This document shows, piece by piece, positions 42,005 to 49,130 of a stretch of 64,000 bases of DNA. Both the position numbers and the translations under genes were made by a program. Numbering within the stretch: position 1 is the stretch's first letter; the number at the start of each line of letters is the position of its first letter. The stretch comes from JAOBAU01 sp034667465 (GTDB lineage: Bacteria > Acidobacteriota > Thermoanaerobaculia > Gp7-AA8): positions 158,941 to 222,940 of the forward strand of contig JAXDJV010000004.1 of the NCBI GenBank assembly GCA_034667465.1, in the 5' to 3' direction. The notes beneath the pieces were generated by a model, which was given only the letters and a program-made list of their open reading frames with translations, was not told the DNA's origin and searched no databases.

Positions 42005-42958
42005 ATGCGTAAAGCCATCGCGTTCGCGGCCCTCGCGGGTTTGCTCGTGGCCGGCAATCTGCCGGCTGCCGTCGGCGATGATCTGTTCCTGCGCGGCCGG
42101 ACCGCGTTTCGCGCGGGACAATACGAGCAGTCGATTCCCGATCTGAGCGCTGCCGCGGAGCGCTACCTCGCCGACGCGCAGACGGAGTTCGGTTCGAACA
42201 CGGTCAGCGCGGAGTTGCTCGATCGCTACGAGACCGCGCTCGTCTATGTCGCGCTCGCGTATGCGCGAACGAATCGCGACGCGGACGCGCTCGAGGCGAT
42301 CGTCCGGATCGCGGCATCGGAGCGGGTCGAGCCGCGCTTCGCGCTGCTCGAGCTCGCTCCCGACGTCGCGACCTTTCCCGATCTCGCCACGCGTCTCGCG
42401 CCTGGACAACTGCCGGTGAACAATTCGCTGGTGCGTCAGGCGACGCCGACAGCGCAGGAAGATACGTCCGTACCGCTGCCGGCGGTGACGGCGAAAGTGA
42501 CTGAGCCGCCACCGGCTCCGGAGCCGCTCGTTGTGCCTGCGCCGGTTCCGACTCCCGCTGCCAACGTCAACGGCAACGAATCGCTGCAGCAGGCGGAGGA
42601 ACTCGCCGCGCGTGGCGACGTCGCGTCGGCATCCGCGATTTACGAACGTTTCCTGACGACGCCCGCCGTGTCGCGCGAAACACTCGTGCAGGTTGCCAGC
42701 GGGTTTTATCGGATCGGAGTCTACGACCGGGCCCGATACGCATTCGATCGCGTCGGTGAGCTTCGGCGCGGCGAGGAAGACCTTCGTTATTACAAAGCGG
42801 TCTCGCTGTTCGAGACCGGCGCTTATTACGACGCGAGAAAAGAGCTTGCCTGCGCGCTGCCGTTCATCGAGGTGACGACGGAAGTCGCGCATTACTCCAC
42901 GATGATCGATGAGATGGCGCACGCCGCGGGCGCGCCCGCGGCAGTAGCACTCGAATGA
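42005..42958 (+). CDS. Secreted TPR-like repeat protein
   Basis: A 317-residue protein with a signal peptide (MRKAIAFAALAGLLVAGNLPAAVG). ACAGGAG ends 9 bases before the ATG. Two TPR-type regions (LFLRGRTAFRAGQYEQSIPDLSA and ASAIYERFLTTP, YDRARYAFDRVGELRRGEEDL) flank a Pro-rich linker (KVTEPPPAPEPLVVPAPVP). It is probably a periplasmic scaffold. Its stop is 1 base from the start of the multi-receiver protein, so the two are likely co-transcribed. Confidence 0.8.
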   Translation: MRKAIAFAALAGLLVAGNLPAAVGDDLFLRGRTAFRAGQYEQSIPDLSAAAERYLADAQTEFGSNTVSAELLDRYETALVYVALAYARTNRDADALEAIVRIAASERVEPRFALLELAPDVATFPDLATRLAPGQLPVNNSLVRQATPTAQEDTSVPLPAVTAKVTEPPPAPEPLVVPAPVPTPAANVNGNESLQQAEELAARGDVASASAIYERFLTTPAVSRETLVQVASGFYRIGVYDRARYAFDRVGELRRGEEDLRYYKAVSLFETGAYYDARKELACALPFIEVTTEVAHYSTMIDEMAHAAGAPAAVALE

Positions 42959-42959
42959 C

Positions 42960-45900
42960 ATGACCCCTTCCCGGAAGAAGCTGTTTCTTCGCTACGGCAT
43001 CACGATCGATCTGGTCGTGCTCGCGATCGGCATCGGATGGCTGTTCCCTGAGCTTTCGCTGCCGGTGATCGTCGGCGTCTTCGCCGTCGCGACCGCGCTG
43101 GCCGGATGGCGCGCCGAATGGGAAGGGATCGCGATCGCGATGGTCCTTTCGGCCGCGGCGCTCTTCTTCGCCTTCGACGCCACGCCTCTTCATCTCGCCG
43201 CGTGCGCAATCGCTTCCGTGATCCTCGGCGCGATCGTTCGGTTGTCAGTCGGGAATCGCACCAGCGTGCTGCAACCGGCCACGGTCTTTCCGCTCGGCGA
43301 GGTAACGGGCAATGTGGTGGCGTTCGACAGCGAACGTTCCGCCGCCACGCAACTGCGCGCCGATGAAGAACGCGCCGCGGAGAAGGCGAAGCAGGACGAG
43401 GAACGCGCGAGGGCGGCGAAGGCGGAAGCGAAGCTCGCCGCCGAAAACCGCGAACGCGAGCGCGTCGCGACGGAAGCGAAACTGGCGAAAGAACGCGCGG
43501 CCGCGGAAGCGCGTGCACGCGAAGAGGCGGAACGGGTCGCAGCAGAAAAGATCGCCGCCGAAAAGCGCGAGCGCGAAGCGCTGCAGAAACGTCTCGAGGA
43601 AGAACGCGTTGCGACGGAAGCAAGACTCGCCGCAGAACGCGTAGCCGCGGAAGCGCGCGCGCGTGAAGAAGCGGAACGCGTGGCCGCCGAGAAGATTGCT
43701 GCTGAAAAGCGCGAGCGTGAAGCGCTGCAAAAGCGTCTTGAAGAAGAACGGGTCGCGGCTGAAGCGCGCATCGAAGAAGCGGGACGGATCGCCGCTGCGA
43801 AACTCGCCCAGGAACGGGTCGCGATGGAAGCGCGAGCGCGCGAAGAGGCCGAGCGCGCCGCTGCCGAAAAGATCGCCGCCGAACAACGCGAGCGCGCGAA
43901 CGCCGAGCGCGTCATCGCCGAGAAACTCGCCGAAGAGAAGAGCGAACGCGAGGCGCTGCAACGCCGGCTCGAGCAGGAACGCGCGGCGGCAGAAGCGTCG
44001 AAGCGCGAGATGGAAGCGCGCGCCGCATCCGAACGCCAAGCGATGGAACGGCTGCTCCATGAGCAGCGCGCCGCGGTCGACGCCGCTCGCGTGGCGGCGG
44101 AGTCACAAATCGCCGCGCGCATCGCCGAAGCGGCGCGCAACGCCGACGAACAACGGACGCGCGAGCGCGAGGATCTCGAACGCCAGCTGAGCGAGCAACG
44201 GGTCGCCGCCGAACAGCTGGAACGTCAGCTTGCGAAAGAACGCGAGGAGCGGAGCGCCGTCGTTCCGCCACCGCCGCCCGCGTCTCCGCGACCGTATGCG
44301 CAACGCACGCAGGTCGCGCGCAAACCGGCCGGTATCCTCGGCACGATCACCGGCTGGTTTCGCAAGCCGGCGGGGGAAGTGTCCGCATCGTCCGTCAATC
44401 TCAGGACGAAAAAAGTCGCCGGCAACACCACCGCGACGCGGCGCCCGGCTGCCGCTGCGCCGCCGTCCGCATCGAAACGCAAAGCGACGCGGAAGCCGCG
44501 CATTCTGCTCCTCGAAAAGCGCCGCGGTACCGCCGAAACGATCGTGCCGAAGCTGCGGCATCGCGGCATCGAAACGCAGGTCGTCGAGCGCTGGATCGAT
44601 GCGGTCGATGAGATCTTCCGCTTCCGTCCCGACGCCTTTTTCCTCGACTGCGAGCTCCCCGATTTCGATCGCGTCTACAAAGCGGTCACCGAGCACAGTC
44701 CGAACATGCCGCTGCTGCTGACGGGACGTCATCCCTCCGTCGCGCCCTCGGTCCGCCACGCGCAGTTCGTCACCCGCCCGTATGATCTCGATCTCGTCAT
44801 CCGCGTGGCGCAGGAAGCGATGAATGATCCGAGCTCGCTGCTGGCGCTGCAGACGATGCCGCGGCGGACTGCGAAGACGGTCGATACGCCGCCGCCGGTG
44901 TCACGCACTGCGCCGCAGCCTGTCGAAGCGAAGCCTGTCGTCAACAATTCGGAGAATGACGGCAGCTACTCGGTCGTCTGCGCCAACTGCCGCATCACCT
45001 TCGACGCCGCCGACGCCGACTGGTGCAGCTGCCTGACGAAAGAACGGACGCTCGTCTGCACGAACTGCCTGACCTGTTTTTGCAAAGCGCCGCCGTCGTA
45101 CAAAGAGAAGTTCTGGGTACAGGCGCCGCCGCGTCTCTTCGAGCGCAAGAGCGCCGAGTTGCGCCGTCAGGAAGGCGACGTCATGCCGAACGTGGAGCCG
45201 GAAGACGTTCGCCGTCCGCTCGTCGAGCTCGTCGAAGACGACGAAGACATTCAGGTCATCGTCCAGCGCGTCTGCGCGAACCTCGGCTACGGCTTCGTCA
45301 GCGCTACGAATGGTCAGGACGGACTCAGCGTGGCGCGCCGCTACCGGCCGAATCTGATTCTTTCCGACGCGTTCATGCCGAAACTCGACGGCCGCGAAAT
45401 GTGCCGCATCCTCCGCGAAGAACCGGGCGGCGCCGACATCAAGATGGTCGTGATGACCGGCCTTTACACCGACACGAAATACAAGAGCGAGGCACTGAAG
45501 CGTTTCCACATCGACGATTACCTGTCGAAGCCGGTCGCGATTACGGATCTCATCAATCTGCTGCAGCGCCATCTCGAAGGCGTGGCCGGTCTGCCGCAGC
45601 AGGAAGATCTTCACGAGCTGCATCGGCGCGCGGTAGCAGAGCACGAAGAGAACGACACTCCGCTCTCGCAATTCGATGATTCGGAAGAGGCGGAGCCCGA
45701 CTTCCCCGACGTCGATCTCGCGATCGCGCAGCCCGATCACCACCCGGAGGCGCGATCGTCGAGCGATTCGTACGACGTCTGCTGCTTCACCTGCAATCAG
45801 CTGTTCGACGCCGCACGCGCGGAATGGTGTTCGTGTCTCGGCCGCGATCAGACGCTCGTCTGCACGCATTGCGGAAACTGTTTCTGCCGCGCGCCGTCGA

Positions 45901-46403
45901 TCTACAAAGAGCGCTTCTGGATCGATGCGCCGTCATCGCTGTTCGAACGAAAGATGATCGGCTCGAAGCGCAACGTCTCGCTGCACGGAAGTCCCGATCC
46001 CGCCGAGTTGCGGCGGCCGCTCATTCTGCTCGTCGAAGATGACGAGAACATTCAGCTGATCGTGAAGACGGTCGTGACGACGATGGGCTACGGGTTCATC
46101 GCCGGCGCGAACGGGCAGGAAGGGCTCGCGCTGGCGCGCGAGTACAACCCCGATCTGATTCTCTCCGATGCGTTCATGCCCAAGCTCGACGGCCGCGAAA
46201 TGTGCCGTTTGTTGAAGGAGGATCCGTCGACCGCGCGTGCGAAGGCGATCATCATGACCGGGCTGTACACCGACCGGAAGTACCGCGCCGAGGCGTTGAG
46301 CTACTTCAAGGTGGACGACTATGTGGCGAAGCCGCTGGCGGTGGACGACCTGATCAGACTGATGAAGAAGCACCTGCCTCAGGACGTACAGGCGACGATG
46401 TAA
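42960..46403 (+). CDS. Membrane coiled-coil protein with three receiver-like domains and two Cys8 zinc-ribbon modules
   Basis: A 1147-residue protein. Three membrane spans lie in residues 10-97. A coiled coil of about 300 residues follows (120-435), including a 37-residue unit repeated nearly identically (AREEAERVAAEKIAAEK). A Pro/Ala linker leads to a degenerate receiver (510-620) that keeps LDCELP but lost the acidic pair. Then come two repeats of one module. Each has a Cys8 ribbon (CxxC, CSC and CTxCxxCFC; about 672-717 and 937-987) plus a complete receiver (VEDDE, SDAFMPKLDG, SKP/AKP). The ribbon copies are clearly homologous. It could be a multi-input scaffold for phospho-relay; the output is unknown. 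Confidence 0.85.
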   Translation: MTPSRKKLFLRYGITIDLVVLAIGIGWLFPELSLPVIVGVFAVATALAGWRAEWEGIAIAMVLSAAALFFAFDATPLHLAACAIASVILGAIVRLSVGNRTSVLQPATVFPLGEVTGNVVAFDSERSAATQLRADEERAAEKAKQDEERARAAKAEAKLAAENRERERVATEAKLAKERAAAEARAREEAERVAAEKIAAEKREREALQKRLEEERVATEARLAAERVAAEARAREEAERVAAEKIAAEKREREALQKRLEEERVAAEARIEEAGRIAAAKLAQERVAMEARAREEAERAAAEKIAAEQRERANAERVIAEKLAEEKSEREALQRRLEQERAAAEASKREMEARAASERQAMERLLHEQRAAVDAARVAAESQIAARIAEAARNADEQRTREREDLERQLSEQRVAAEQLERQLAKEREERSAVVPPPPPASPRPYAQRTQVARKPAGILGTITGWFRKPAGEVSASSVNLRTKKVAGNTTATRRPAAAAPPSASKRKATRKPRILLLEKRRGTAETIVPKLRHRGIETQVVERWIDAVDEIFRFRPDAFFLDCELPDFDRVYKAVTEHSPNMPLLLTGRHPSVAPSVRHAQFVTRPYDLDLVIRVAQEAMNDPSSLLALQTMPRRTAKTVDTPPPVSRTAPQPVEAKPVVNNSENDGSYSVVCANCRITFDAADADWCSCLTKERTLVCTNCLTCFCKAPPSYKEKFWVQAPPRLFERKSAELRRQEGDVMPNVEPEDVRRPLVELVEDDEDIQVIVQRVCANLGYGFVSATNGQDGLSVARRYRPNLILSDAFMPKLDGREMCRILREEPGGADIKMVVMTGLYTDTKYKSEALKRFHIDDYLSKPVAITDLINLLQRHLEGVAGLPQQEDLHELHRRAVAEHEENDTPLSQFDDSEEAEPDFPDVDLAIAQPDHHPEARSSSDSYDVCCFTCNQLFDAARAEWCSCLGRDQTLVCTHCGNCFCRAPSIYKERFWIDAPSSLFERKMIGSKRNVSLHGSPDPAELRRPLILLVEDDENIQLIVKTVVTTMGYGFIAGANGQEGLALAREYNPDLILSDAFMPKLDGREMCRLLKEDPSTARAKAIIMTGLYTDRKYRAEALSYFKVDDYVAKPLAVDDLIRLMKKHLPQDVQATM

Positions 46404-46404
46404 G

Positions 46405-47748
46405 ATGCGCCGCCGAATCATGTCAGACAGCCGCAGGCGAGTGGTCGCCGTTGCGATCAGCCTTTTCGCGTTTCTCGCCGCTGCAACCGGCGACGCGCAG
46501 CTCCGGCCGAAGGTCAGGGTGTTGACCAACAGCACGGCGCCCGTGCCGCCCGAGTGCGCAGAGGGAACGGTCGCGCCGCCGCCGCGCGCGGAGGTTTTGA
46601 CGCAGGCACCGGTTTCCGGGCCGCCGGCGCGAGGCGGATTGTCGACGGCGCTGCGCGTCGTGCAGCAGGCTGCTGAACGAAATGATTACGACGCTTTCAG
46701 GCGTTCGCTCGCCGCCGCGCGTTCTGCGACGTCAGGTTACATGCGGGGAGGCGAGCGCGACGCCGCGCAGGACGTGCTTTCGGCGTATCAGGATCTGGAA
46801 CAGGTCTGGGATTTCGCGGAGACGACTCGCACCGGTGCGTTCTACAGCGATGAGAATCGAGCGCTGACGGACGTCGCGCGGCGCTACGGCGCGCCGGCGC
46901 CGTTGCACATCAGCGGACAGACGTTGTACCCGACGCACGAGCTGCGCGAGCTTGTGACGCGTGACGCGTCAAAGCGGCTGGCACGAATCGGGATTCACGT
47001 GACGAGCGGGACGACGCGGCGGCCGCCGACGATGATCGCGGAGACGCCGCGGCGCCTGCCGGCCACGAAGGTTGTCGAAGCGCAGCCGTCGACACCGCCG
47101 ACGCATTCGCGCACGCATCGGACAACACCGCATCAGACACCGCGCAAGGCGGCGCCGCGCGTTGCGGCGGCGACACCCGCGCCGGTGAAGGCGCGGAAGA
47201 CTGCGCATGTTGCCGCTGCTGTGCCGACGCCTGCGCGTCCGACGCCGGCGCCCTCGCCGCGTACACCGCAGCCGGCGCCGCCGTCGCGCGTCGCAACCGC
47301 GGCACCAGCTCCCGCACCACGCGCCTCGCAGCCGCAGACGACAACGCAGCCTCCGCGTGTCGCGGCCGCAACGCCGCCGAAGCAGACGCCAGTCGCGACG
47401 CCCGCACTGCCGACGCCGGCGCCGCAGCCGATCACGACCACGCAGCCCTCGCACGTCGTCACAGCAGCTCCGCCGCCTCCGGCTCCGGCGCCGGCGATCG
47501 CCACCACCACATCGACCTCCGTGCCGGTCGACACCGCCGCGCAAACGTCCGGCACCACGACGACATCCACCGACACTGTAACGACGAGCACTGACGCCTT
47601 CGCAACCGCCACCGATACGACCGCCACCACAACCAGCAGCGCGCCGGCGCCGCGGCCGGCAAGCGGCCGCGGCAATCTCGCGCTGCGAATCTTCGTCGTC
47701 CTGATCGCGATCGGACTCCTCGTCGCCCTCTTCCGCGCCTCCAGCTGA
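46405..47748 (+). CDS. Pro/Ala/Thr-rich envelope protein with C-terminal membrane anchor
   Basis: A 447-residue protein starting 1 base after the preceding stop. It has a signal peptide (RRRVVAVAISLFAFLAAATGDA), a short folded region (about 65-190, with ALRVVQQAAERNDYDAF and DVLSAYQDLEQVWDFAE), about 220 residues of Pro/Ala/Thr low complexity and a terminal membrane helix (LALRIFVVLIAIGLLVALF). The layout suggests a stalk between the membrane and an outer location. It forms the end of the TPR, multi-receiver and anchor gene set. Confidence 0.72.
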   Translation: MRRRIMSDSRRRVVAVAISLFAFLAAATGDAQLRPKVRVLTNSTAPVPPECAEGTVAPPPRAEVLTQAPVSGPPARGGLSTALRVVQQAAERNDYDAFRRSLAAARSATSGYMRGGERDAAQDVLSAYQDLEQVWDFAETTRTGAFYSDENRALTDVARRYGAPAPLHISGQTLYPTHELRELVTRDASKRLARIGIHVTSGTTRRPPTMIAETPRRLPATKVVEAQPSTPPTHSRTHRTTPHQTPRKAAPRVAAATPAPVKARKTAHVAAAVPTPARPTPAPSPRTPQPAPPSRVATAAPAPAPRASQPQTTTQPPRVAAATPPKQTPVATPALPTPAPQPITTTQPSHVVTAAPPPPAPAPAIATTTSTSVPVDTAAQTSGTTTTSTDTVTTSTDAFATATDTTATTTSSAPAPRPASGRGNLALRIFVVLIAIGLLVALFRASS

Positions 47749-47819
47749 GCCCCGGCGCGACGTGCTCACGCACTGGCGTCTGCTCGCTGCGCTCGCCGAA
47801 ACGCCGTAAAGCTCCTCCG

Positions 47820-47847
47820 GGATCCGCGCGGACGCGCGCGCGGATCC
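47820..47847 (+). terminator. Possible hairpin terminator after the Pro-rich gene
   Basis: GGATCCGCGC (47820-47829) and its complement (47838-47847) form a 10-bp stem with an 8-base loop. No T-run follows, so it may be a factor-dependent terminator or RNA stabiliser. It lies between the anchor gene and tRNA-Arg. Confidence 0.4.
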
Positions 47848-47912
47848 ACCTCAAGTTGAAATCGCCGGTTGCCGCTCACTGTTCGATCCCGTAGAATCCG
47901 CACTCTTTTCGC

Positions 47913-47989
47913 GCGCCCATAGCTCAGCTGGATAGAGCGACAGCCTCCGGAGCTGTAGGTCGCAGGTTCGAATCCTGCTGGGCGCACCA
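47913..47989 (+). tRNA. tRNA-Arg (anticodon CCG)
   Basis: A 77-base cloverleaf with encoded CCA. The acceptor GCGCCCA pairs with TGGGCGC, the anticodon loop CTCCGGA in stem ACAGC/GCTGT gives CCG, and the T-loop is TTCGAAT. The last two bases start a 14-bp direct repeat whose second copy lies 190 bases downstream. Confidence 0.96.
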
Positions 47990-48191
47990 CCTTCCTTCCC
48001 CGAAACCATGACGAGCAAAGGACAAACGACCGTGCCAAAGGAAGTGCGCGACGCGCTCAACCTCCTGCCGGACTGGCCGATGCATCCGTCGCTGCGGCCA
48101 ACCGATATGACGCCGTAGCGACCTTCAATCGCAAGCTCTCGAATCGCCTCGCAAGCTGCGGCCTCGCCGCGTACTGGCACCTTCCTTCCCC
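47988..48191 (+). repeat. 14-bp direct repeats flanking a toxin-antitoxin relic beside tRNA-Arg
   Basis: CACCTTCCTTCCCC occurs at 47988-48001, starting in the tRNA CCA, and again at 48178-48191. The enclosed 176 bases hold the VapB-like and VapC-like fragments. The pattern may be a decayed attachment-site duplication or the product of slippage. Confidence 0.65.
48008..48118 (+). pseudogene. AbrB/VapB-like antitoxin remnant
   Basis: A 36-residue frame beginning MTSKGQTTVPKEVRDALNL, the conserved N-terminal half of SpoVT/AbrB-type antitoxins. The expected swapped-hairpin second half is absent and the frame ends after 17 unrelated residues (LPDWPMHPSLRPTDMTP). This is a truncated relic. The next fragment continues in another frame as the end of a PIN toxin. 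Confidence 0.65.
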
Positions 48192-48195
48192 CTAA
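48079..48195 (+). pseudogene. PIN-domain (VapC-like) toxin C-terminal remnant
   Basis: The frame from 48079 reads AANRYDAVATFNRKLSNRL, then ASCGLAAYW and a stop, resembling the last strand and helix of PIN toxins (DAVATFDRxxA). The catalytic N-terminal part is missing. With the antitoxin fragment just upstream it suggests an internal deletion of a vapBC pair. Confidence 0.55.
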
Positions 48196-48292
48196 AATTC
48201 GGAATTCCTCCTACAACGCAATCGGACACACTCCGTCCCGTCGGATACTCGTGCAGGTGCACAGTTCCGAGAAGCAACTAACAGGAGCGAGC

Positions 48293-48498
48293 TTGTCGAG
48301 CCCCCGAATCTGGCGAATTGCGCTGTTTTGTTCACTGATCAGCTCCGCGCAGGTGGAGCAGGCGCGGCTCGAATCGCCGAAAGATCTCGCCAGCCCCGAT
48401 CTTCAGGAATCGAGGTCGAACTGGACCTCGTCGATTCGTTGCCGCCGGTCGAAGGCGATCCGCAACCACTGGACCCGTACGACGTGAGGCTCCATTGA
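48293..48498 (+). pseudogene. Small secreted protein gene, possibly frameshifted
   Basis: AGGAG (48283-48287) precedes a TTG at 48293 by 5 bases. The frame starts with a signal-like sequence (SSPRIWRIALFCSLISSAQ) and good codons to about 48405. The downstream good-coding stretch (GIEVELDLVDSLPPVEGDP) is in another frame. That frame's TGA overlaps the TTG of the next gene (TTGA), as is typical here. The simplest reading is a one-base frameshift in a gene of about 65 codons, or a sequencing error. Confidence 0.35.
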
Positions 48499-49130
48499 CG
48501 ACGCAGATCGTGATCGCCGACGATCATGCGATCGTTCGCAAGGGGCTGCGTCAGATCATCTCCGAGGCGAGCGGCCTGACGGTGGCCGGAGAAGCGGAGT
48601 CGGGAGATGAATTGCTGATCGTCCTCCGCTCGCGCCCCGTCGATCTGGTCGTCCTCGACCTCAGCCTCGGCGTCCGCAGCGGTCTCGATCTGCTCGGGCA
48701 CATCAAGAGCGAATTTTCTCGTCTGCCGGTAATCATCCTCAGCATGCATCCCGAAGATTTGTTCGCCATGCGCGCATTGCGCGCCGGTGCATCGGGCTAT
48801 ATCGAGAAGAACAGCGCTCCCGAAGAATTACTGGCCGCGATTCGACGCTGCGCCCGCGGCGAAACTTATGTAAGCGCGCGGTTCGGCGAGAAGATGGCGG
48901 CAGACATTGTGCGCGGAGGATCGGCGGTGTTGCCGCACGAACGCCTTTCCGATCGCGAGCTCGAAGTTTTCCGCCTTCTCGGGTCCGGCATGTCCGTTAC
49001 CGAGATCGCCCACGCATTGAACCTCAGCGTCAAGACCGTCAGCACGCATCGCACGCGCGTTCTGGCAAAAACAGGTCTTCGCAATAATGCCGACATCGTC
49101 GACTACGTGATCTCCCATGGGCTTCGTTGA
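48495..49130 (+). CDS. NarL/FixJ-family response regulator
   Basis: A 211-residue protein starting at a TTG. The receiver has IVIADDHAIVRKGL, phospho-acceptor Asp55 (VVLDLSLG) and SGYIEKN. The C-terminal LuxR-type HTH reads LSDRELEVFRLLGSGMSVTEIAHALNLSVKTVSTHRTRVLAKTGL. It is the partner of the kinase whose start lies 14 bases inside this gene. Its targets are unknown. Confidence 0.93.
   Translation: MTTQIVIADDHAIVRKGLRQIISEASGLTVAGEAESGDELLIVLRSRPVDLVVLDLSLGVRSGLDLLGHIKSEFSRLPVIILSMHPEDLFAMRALRAGASGYIEKNSAPEELLAAIRRCARGETYVSARFGEKMAADIVRGGSAVLPHERLSDRELEVFRLLGSGMSVTEIAHALNLSVKTVSTHRTRVLAKTGLRNNADIVDYVISHGLR

Noticed and set aside
41672..42961. Minus-strand 429-residue frame opposite the TPR gene
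   Set aside because: Arg-rich shadow; the plus-strand frame has a signal peptide and TPR-like repeats.
47766..48038. Minus-strand frame across the tRNA-Arg gene
   Set aside because: It contains the FEPATYSSGGCRSIQLSYG-type translation of the antisense of a tRNA, a known annotation artefact.
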